From Excoecaria cochinchinensis (taxonomy: Eukaryota; Streptophyta; Magnoliopsida; Malpighiales; Euphorbiaceae), in contig CANTUQ010000070.1 of the NCBI GenBank assembly GCA_947683425.1, forward strand, positions 2,258,001-2,322,000: a stretch of 64,000 nucleotides of DNA, in the 5' to 3' direction. This document shows, piece after piece, positions 58,821-64,000 of this stretch (the first letter of the stretch is position 1; each line of letters starts with the position of its first letter). Under the pieces are notes generated by a model that searched no databases, was not told where the DNA came from, and saw only the letters and a program-made list of their open reading frames with translations. The position numbers and the translations under genes were made by a program.

Positions 58821-58961
58821 TGGCTGTTTTTTTATAGTGAGATAACCGGTAACAAAATGTTTTAGTGGATATTTTTTTTTAAGAGAGATATAATTAATGC
58901 CTAGTTATAATTATAAATATGATTAGAAGAAATTGAATTAGAGAATTTTAATACTTTTAAT

Positions 58962-59908
58962 CAATGTTTTAAAACTCGGGTTGACTCGGCCGGTCGAACC
59001 GGTTCAACCGTGACTCAGTAAGAAAACTGGTTTGATTCAATGTGAAACTCGGAATATATAAAAACTCGGACTGAACCGGATAAAATCGGATTGAACCGGA
59101 AATTGTTGAACCGGTGCGGACTCCGATTCAATTAAAAAACGGGACGTTTGGACTTAATTTCATGGGAAGCAGTTCTTGGCTGGGTAGGGAGGACTCCGGA
59201 TCTGGGCACGCGGTGGGGGGCGACGGTTTGCTGGAATTAGGCGGAGCTGTTGCGCACATGTCGGCTGCTGCTGGCGGTGCTCCTACGCGGGCGAAGCGGT
59301 TTGAGGCCAGATCTGCGCTTGCAGTGGAGGCAACGGTCTACTGGAACCAGGTGGAGCTGCCGCGCGTGTCTGCTGCTGCTGGCGGTGCTCCTGCGTGCGC
59401 GACGAGGTTTGAGGTCGGATCTGCCTCCGGTGAGTTGAGGTAGGCATTGGGGGTGGGATGGGTCTGTTAAAGAAGTTTGTTAGGTTAAGTTTAGAAGAAG
59501 AAAACGAATAAATAGGTTAAAAATAAAATAAAATAAGTTAAATGAAAAGAAAACCCATGAAAAGAAAAAATGAAGGCCCACATATTAAAATGAAGACCTA
59601 GTAAACCCATTAAACCCAATTTGCAACGAAAATAACATGCATCCATTAAAAATGATACAGTAACATATTATTTTTTCATTGTATTTCATCATTAATTGCT
59701 CAACCCAAAAATATTAATAGACTATTTTTATATTAATATTTGAAAATTAATAGTTTTTCAATGTATTTTTAACATATTATATTTTTTACATTTTATAAAT
59801 AATTATATTTAAAAAAAATAAAAATTTCGATTCAATCCGGTCCAACCAGTTAACTCGTGACTCGGTTAACATGCCGAGTCAATGTCCGGTCCGTTTATGA
59901 AAACATTG
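58962..59908. mobile_element. hAT-like non-autonomous element, 947 bp
   Basis: Begins CAATGTTTTAAAACTCGGG and ends GTTTATGAAAACATTG, so the ends are inverted repeats (CAATGTTTT). The 8-bp flank CTTTTAAT is perfectly duplicated (58954-58961, 59909-59916), the hAT signature. Subterminal parts are rich in CCGGTT/GACTCGG palindromes. The centre (59150-59445) is GC-rich and holds two diverged copies of a roughly 110-bp unit (GCTGCTGCTGGCGGTGCTCC ... GAGGTTTGAGG). No transposase. Confidence 0.88.
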
Positions 59909-59916
59909 CTTTTAAT

Positions 59917-60172
59917 GGAATGCTGTCAGCTTCTAATAATTTAGTAGATAAATTTTAAATCCAAAAAAGATAAATGTTGCAAAAGAAAACAACTTAAAAT
60001 TAGCAAATGCAATAAATCAAAGCTCAACATAGCAGAGTCAACCAAAATATCATCCGACTAATCAGAAATTCCTATTTTAGAGAAATACCCAATTAATATC
60101 TAATCACTATACTTTGAATTGGATGGTTTAACTATTTCTTCTCAGATCCATACCTTTAATTATCAAACAGAG
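59917..60172. other. Upstream region of the PMEI-like gene
   Basis: AT-rich, promoter-like; no further element recognised. Confidence 0.4.
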
Positions 60173-60180
60173 TATATAAA
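60173..60180 (+). promoter_or_regulatory. TATA box of the PMEI-like gene
   Basis: TATATAAA lies 76 bases before the ATG, a normal plant core-promoter distance. Confidence 0.5.
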
Positions 60181-60255
60181 CACCCATCAAAGACTCTTAT
60201 TAATTCCATTATGCAATCTGACCAACAAAATTAAATCCCAAAACTCAAATTAAAG

Positions 60256-60538
60256 ATGTCATATTTGGCAATTTTTTTTCTGTATCTTACTTGCAATTCC
60301 AGCAGAATTACAAGCTCAAGATATCGCAACAAAAGCATGCGAAAAAGCTTTAAACAAGGAAGCCTGCACATCAGCTCTAGCAACAGCTCCTAACAAGGCA
60401 GATAAGAAAGCCATATGTGAATTTGCACTAAATTTAGTATCATCAACTGGCAGTGAAATCACAAAAAAACTGGGAATTTCTACAAATCCAGAAACTATAC
60501 GAGCCGTAACAGACTGCACAAGTAGCTACAAAATGTAA
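60256..60538 (+). pseudogene. PMEI/invertase-inhibitor-like gene, short and frameshifted
   Basis: Plant PMEI-type proteins are secreted four-helix inhibitors of pectin methylesterase or invertase. ATG 60256 opens a signal-peptide-like start (MSYLAIFF), but the frame changes in a run of eight T (about 60272-60279). One base fewer would continue into a hydrophobic stretch, then QAQDIATKACEKALNKEACT, KAICEFALNLVSSTG, LGISTNPETIRAVTDCTSSY and a TAA at 60536. The C-x8-C pair and the later D-C-x-x-x-Y fit the PMEI first half; the second half (usual domain about 150 residues) is missing. The T-run could also be a sequencing error. It lies on the plus strand inside the span of CACTA-5. Confidence 0.65.
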
Positions 60539-60984
60539 TGAAGCCTCGAGCAAGTTTGATATACAGTTTTTTCATGCAACAGTTACTTGATTAGCACATG
60601 ACATTTTAACTTGACTGACAGATAGTTTTTACACAATAACAATTTTAACACAATAACAATTGTAATACAAAATATAAACACAGAAAATTAAATAAAAACA
60701 TACAATGTTTACATACATATAAAAACAAAAATCCCATAAATTTAAAAAAATTATAAATATATAATAACAGTTATAATACAAAATATATATATACACAAAA
60801 TAATAAATATACATACAAATATAAATCAAAATTAGAACTATAATAAAATAAATTTAATGTACAATAATAAAATTTAAAAAAAATTAAAACTTAAATAAAA
60901 TAATATATATTAACAAATTATGCAATAAATTCAAACAATAATAAAAATGTATACATATTATTAACAAAATAAAATAAATTAAAA
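60539..60984. other. AT-rich non-coding stretch
   Basis: Short A/T and ACACAATAACAAT repeats; no gene recognised. Confidence 0.5.
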
Positions 60985-61225
60985 AAAAGGACGAATTGAC
61001 GTTGGGTGCGGTAGAACCAGGGAGCACGCGTGGAAGGAGGAGCAGACGGTGCGGAGGAGGAAGCAGGCAGACGCGAACCGATCGGCGGTGGCTTCCGGTG
61101 GGGACAGATGGCTAGATCCGGCGGTGGGCAGAGGTTGGGGGGAGGAGGAACAGACAGCGCAAGGGAGGAAGAGAGGGAGAAGAGGGAGGAGAGAGGGAAA
61201 AGAAGAGAGAGAAAAGAGGGAAAAA
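60985..61225 (-). promoter_or_regulatory. CACTA-5 leader candidate
   Basis: GC-rich followed (plus strand, rightward) by a purine tract, i.e. the mirror image of the pyrimidine-plus-GC leaders of CACTA-1, -3 and -4. This orients the element to the minus strand. Confidence 0.45.
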
Positions 61226-61229
61226 GGAC

Positions 61230-61620
61230 TTTTAGCAACGTGAGAATGTACCGTCGCTAAATAGCGACGGTATAAGTGATCCATTTCTAAATAGCGACGG
61301 TTCCTTTTACCAGTATAAGTATACCTTTGCTATTTAGCGACAGTACATTAATATTTGTCGCTAAAAATTGCGACGGATATTAACAAACCGTATTCCATCG
61401 CTACTTTTAGTGACTAACATGACTTTCCGTCGCTAAAAATAGCGATGGTACTAATTTTTCGTCACTTCTTTTAGCTACGGAATATTTTTCCGTCGCAAAA
61501 CATGGTGGGAATTTAGACGTGCCCTTTTTTAGCGACGGAATTTCATTTCCGTCGCTATTTAGCAACGGAATTGCATTTAGCAACGGAATCGAAAATAATT
61601 CCATCGCTAAAATTCCATCG
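61230..61620. repeat. CACTA-5 right subterminal array
   Basis: TAGCGACGGAA/TTCCGTCGCTA motifs with many variants (AGCAACGG, AGCGATGG). Confidence 0.88.
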
Positions 61621-61644
61621 CAAATCTCCATCTTTTTTGTAGTG

Positions 61645-62436
61645 CTACCTCCCACTATGTCAACAATTATATTTGCATATATAGATGTAAGAAAGCTTAC
61701 TGCAAAGAAGAGAATAACATCTCCGGTTAAAAATACAAAACTCTTTAGCATGCTAGGGAAGATGCAGAAAATGAACAACTTCAATTGTTTTGTCTCATTA
61801 ATAAAGACAAAGGAAGATGACAAAAAAAATATTGATCCAGTGCAATTAGATGATGTGAGAAAAGGAAACAATTTTCAAGAGCTATTAAGAATACAAATTT
61901 AAAGACTATAGAAATGTGAAAACGCATTTCAACCAAATAGATGTGAAATATATCTACCAAGGAATATATCTACCACTCAATTTGAAAATGTCATGCTGCT
62001 TTCATTTAGCAGCTCCAAATTAGATGCTAAAGAACTTAACAGTTAAAAAATCAATGGGATAGGAACCCAATAACATTTTGTGTTATTAAATTGCAACTTA
62101 TTCTCAAAAAAAAAAATAAAAAAAATTGCAACTCCTTAGCCTGTTCTCACCTAAACTATATATATTAACTTATTGTAAACAATTATATCCACATCCAAAA
62201 GAAAGCAAAAGAAATATGCGGAGACACAACAACCCCATCACAATTCAATTTAAAATTCATATTGAGTGTACTTGTTGGGTTATGAGAAAAGATGCCACAC
62301 CTAATTAATAATCACTTTTCCACTACTTCTTATATTACGGCTAAACTCACATTATATGACAACCTATTAGCAAATTATAGCAGGAAGCAAGAATAAGCAT
62401 GTACAAGTTTAATTGTTACATAAAGCATAATCCTAC
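61645..62436. other. Non-coding stretch between CACTA-5 and the MIC10-like exon
   Basis: Open frames overlap both strands at 61645-61900 but show no recognisable domain. Could be intron of the minus-strand relic. Confidence 0.4.
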
Positions 62437-62579
62437 CTCACGAGCAGGAGTATTTAACGCAGTAAGAAAAACCAACTTCGCAAGGGATTCATCAAAAATA
62501 CGAGAACAATCTGTGTAAGCAGATCCAATTCCCACTCCAGCACCAAACGCCACAGATGCCCAGCGAGTCACTAGAGTCC
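62437..62579 (-). pseudogene. MIC10/DUF543-like exon, minus strand
   Basis: On the minus strand an acceptor (TTTCCAAATCAG) and a donor (GTAGGATT) bound a 143-base open exon. It encodes TLVTRWASVAFGAGVGIGSA, YTDCSRIFDES and then LNTPARE. The glycine-rich GAGVGIG segment with flanking hydrophobic residues fits the second membrane helix of MIC10-type proteins (DUF543), which shape mitochondrial cristae. No exon for the first helix and start was found within the 600 bases upstream on this strand before the CACTA-6 terminus. It may be a gene fragment or a real gene split by transposons. Family assignment is from memory of the motif. Confidence 0.5.
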
Positions 62580-63215
62580 CTGATTTGGAAACAAGAAAAT
62601 ATTAATGAATTCTTAACCTTAAATACAATGCATGGATTTGGATCTGACCATTACGGACTACATCTTTCCATGCTGCAGAACAGTTATCAAATAGAACACT
62701 CAAATCAACTTTCCACGTCTTTAACTAACTGGCTTACTCAGCATTCCTGATCCTACACTAGCTGAGGTAACAGGAACGAAGCATAAAAATAACATACATA
62801 AAAATAACACAAATTACACTCTTTCTAGCATCTTACGTAAAATGAGCCTTTTTTGTTTGCCTATTTATCAAAAGAAAAATTTACACTGTTAAATTCTTAA
62901 AAAAGAAATTAAAGTGATGTATGCTTTTACTTTTGACATTGATACTAAATGTATTACTAATAAATTACACCTTATCTCTAAGTTATGAATACTCGATGGC
63001 GCATCATAAGTAATGGTTTCAAAGTATAGATCTTGTCACTTAAAATATTTGCGTGATCTCAAGTTTAATTATATTTGCACAATAGATATGATGAGATATT
63101 ATATATCCATATCAAGATCTCCTGTAATTTAGGTGTCTGATGAACTTGTTTTACAAATAAGCATTCATTTGCTAATCTTAAGTATCGCCATATACTCACT
63201 CCTTACTCCTTGTGA
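62580..63215. other. Non-coding stretch
   Basis: No exon or element recognised. Confidence 0.5.
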
Positions 63216-64000
63216 CACTACAAAAAAATAGGGATTTAGCGACGGAAGATTCCATCGCTAATATAGATATTTCAGTCACTAATTACCTATAGCAACAAGA
63301 CGACTGAATATCGCTATTTACACCATCGCAGGCGATTTAGCGACTAAATGATTAAATAGTCGCTAATTTTAGCGACGGAATTTAGTCGCTAATATTTAAT
63401 ATTTAGTCGCTAATAAAACCCAAAATTTTGTTGCCAAATTTGTCATTGTTTAATTTACGACGGGGCCTTTTAGTCGCTAATTTTAATCGCTAAAAATCTT
63501 TGACAATTAGTCGCATAACCTAATCTGTCGCTAAAAATTAGCGACTAATATGTTTCTAGTTGCTATTCAGTAAATTTAGCGACGGAAAATTTAGTCGCTA
63601 ATCCGTCGATAAATTTATAAATTTTTTTTTTATTTATTATTGTATTTTCATTTCATTAAAGAATAAAATAATTTATTACATTAAAGAAAAAATAATTTAT
63701 TACATACACTACATTTAAAAATGGACATTCATATGAATATAAATACAAATTATAATAAAATTTATAAACATATAATGTAAATCATATATAATTAATATTC
63801 AAAATAGTGTATATATTATTAAAATTAATTGAAAAGTAAATAAATTTATCGTCGCACATAATATTTTCCTGAATAGTATAATGTACTAATAACAATATAA
63901 TACAAAATAAGATGAGTAAAGACATTTTCAGATAGAACCGCCACTACCAAAAGGAGAATCTTCATGCGGGAGAAAACTTGTGCACCTGAAGGGTCAACAT
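63216..64000 (-). mobile_element. CACTA-6, terminus and 3' part, continues beyond window
   Basis: Begins CACTACAAAAAAATAGGG at 63216 after TGA (possible TSD). A subterminal array (63230-63615; AGCGACGG and TTAGTCGCTAA motifs) follows. The end of a TNPA-like frame at the window edge runs on the minus strand, so 63216 is the element's 3' end. Confidence 0.88.
63928..64000 (-). pseudogene. CACTA-6 TNPA-like gene, C-terminal end (partial)
   Basis: On the minus strand the last residues before a TGA at 63928-63930 are HEDSPFGSGGSI, like the NDPHFGRGGSTSR end of the CACTA-2 TNPA-like protein. The rest lies outside the window, so its integrity is unknown. Confidence 0.6.

Larger units (their letters stand above)
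55383..58839 (+). mobile_element. CACTA-4, 3457-bp non-autonomous, carries a TIC21-like exon
   Basis: Starts CACTACAAAAAAAATC and ends GTTTTTTTATAGTG (one change in the terminal CACTAC). The TSD is AGA (55380-55382, 58840-58842). It has left (55400-55515) and right (58586-58820) AGCGACGG arrays, a GC-rich leader (56040-56420) and a host-derived exon at 57387-57590. No transposase sequence. Confidence 0.93.
54456..61644 (-). mobile_element. CACTA-5 (left terminus not found), hosts CACTA-4, an hAT-like element and a PMEI-like gene
   Basis: The right end ATCTTTTTTGTAGTG at 61644 is a clear CACTA terminus (CACTACAAAAAAGATGG on the minus strand). A subterminal array (61230-61620) and a GC-rich leader (60985-61225) read inward on the minus strand. 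A facing array at 54456-54640 is taken as the other end, but its CACTA terminus is missing and the TSD (CTA on the right) cannot be paired. The span and the inclusion of 59909-60980 are therefore inference. Confidence 0.55.

Noticed and set aside
60629..60829. Tyr/Ile-rich minus-strand frame
   Set aside because: A simple product of TATA/ACACAATAAC repeats.
1..64000. tRNA or rRNA genes
   Set aside because: I looked for tRNA-like cloverleaf signals (GGTTCGA-type T arms) and rRNA blocks and saw none that I could support. The TGGTATCAGAGC sites are retroelement PBSs, not tRNA genes.

Overview
This window is intergenic DNA from a flowering plant, most likely a dicot. The evidence is the dense mix of plant-type transposons (CACTA elements with TNP2 and TNPA-like genes, L1-type LINEs with an RRM ORF1 and a C-terminal RNase H, Copia and Ty3/gypsy LTR elements, hAT-like and fold-back MITEs) together with relics of plant host genes. 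I see no convincing intact host gene. Almost every recognisable reading frame belongs to a mobile element, and most are broken by stops or frameshifts.

Layout. 1-7539: a minus-strand Ty3/gypsy element (partial LTR at the left edge, gag, PBS, full 2.7 kb LTR) inserted in a CACTA TNP2 gene whose first exon survives at 7540-7878. 8430-11810: a truncated minus-strand Copia element beside an NLR leucine-rich-repeat relic (11816-11926). 12.65-32.54 kb: one LINE (LINE A) split by a gypsy solo LTR (13586-15642, TSD GATGG) and by CACTA-1 (18206-30850, TSD GCA). CACTA-1 is itself split by CACTA-2 (19763-28442, TSD TAT), which carries a TNP2 gene with three stops and an apparently intact five-exon TNPA-like gene. 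33252-38012: a relic of a dienelactone-hydrolase-like gene interrupted by 5'-truncated LINE B (33336-37770), which is flanked by a 24-bp TSD. 39.3-46.2 kb: a fold-back MITE, a Copia fragment and nested TGTAAC-type LTRs. 46323-50205: a plus-strand Copia element without its RNase H end.

50.5-64 kb is a cluster of CACTA derivatives: CACTA-3 (50517-52842, TSD TTT), CACTA-4 (55383-58839, TSD AGA, nested in minus-strand CACTA-5, about 54456-61644) and CACTA-6 (63216 to the window end). These keep their terminal inverted repeats, subterminal repeat arrays and a GC-rich first-exon-like leader. Their interiors hold host-like exons with splice sites at both ends: a TIC21/DUF3611-like exon in CACTA-4, a coiled-coil exon in CACTA-3, and an unidentified exon plus a PMEI-like gene with its own TATA box in CACTA-5. 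This exon capture (Pack-CACTA or transduplication) under a retained transposon leader is the most interesting feature of the window. A 947-bp hAT-like element (58962-59908) and a 517-bp fold-back MITE (53550-54066) add further layers.

The nesting gives a relative chronology: LINE A, then the solo LTR and CACTA-1, then CACTA-2; CACTA-5, then CACTA-4. Family names come from recognising motifs by eye; no database search was possible.
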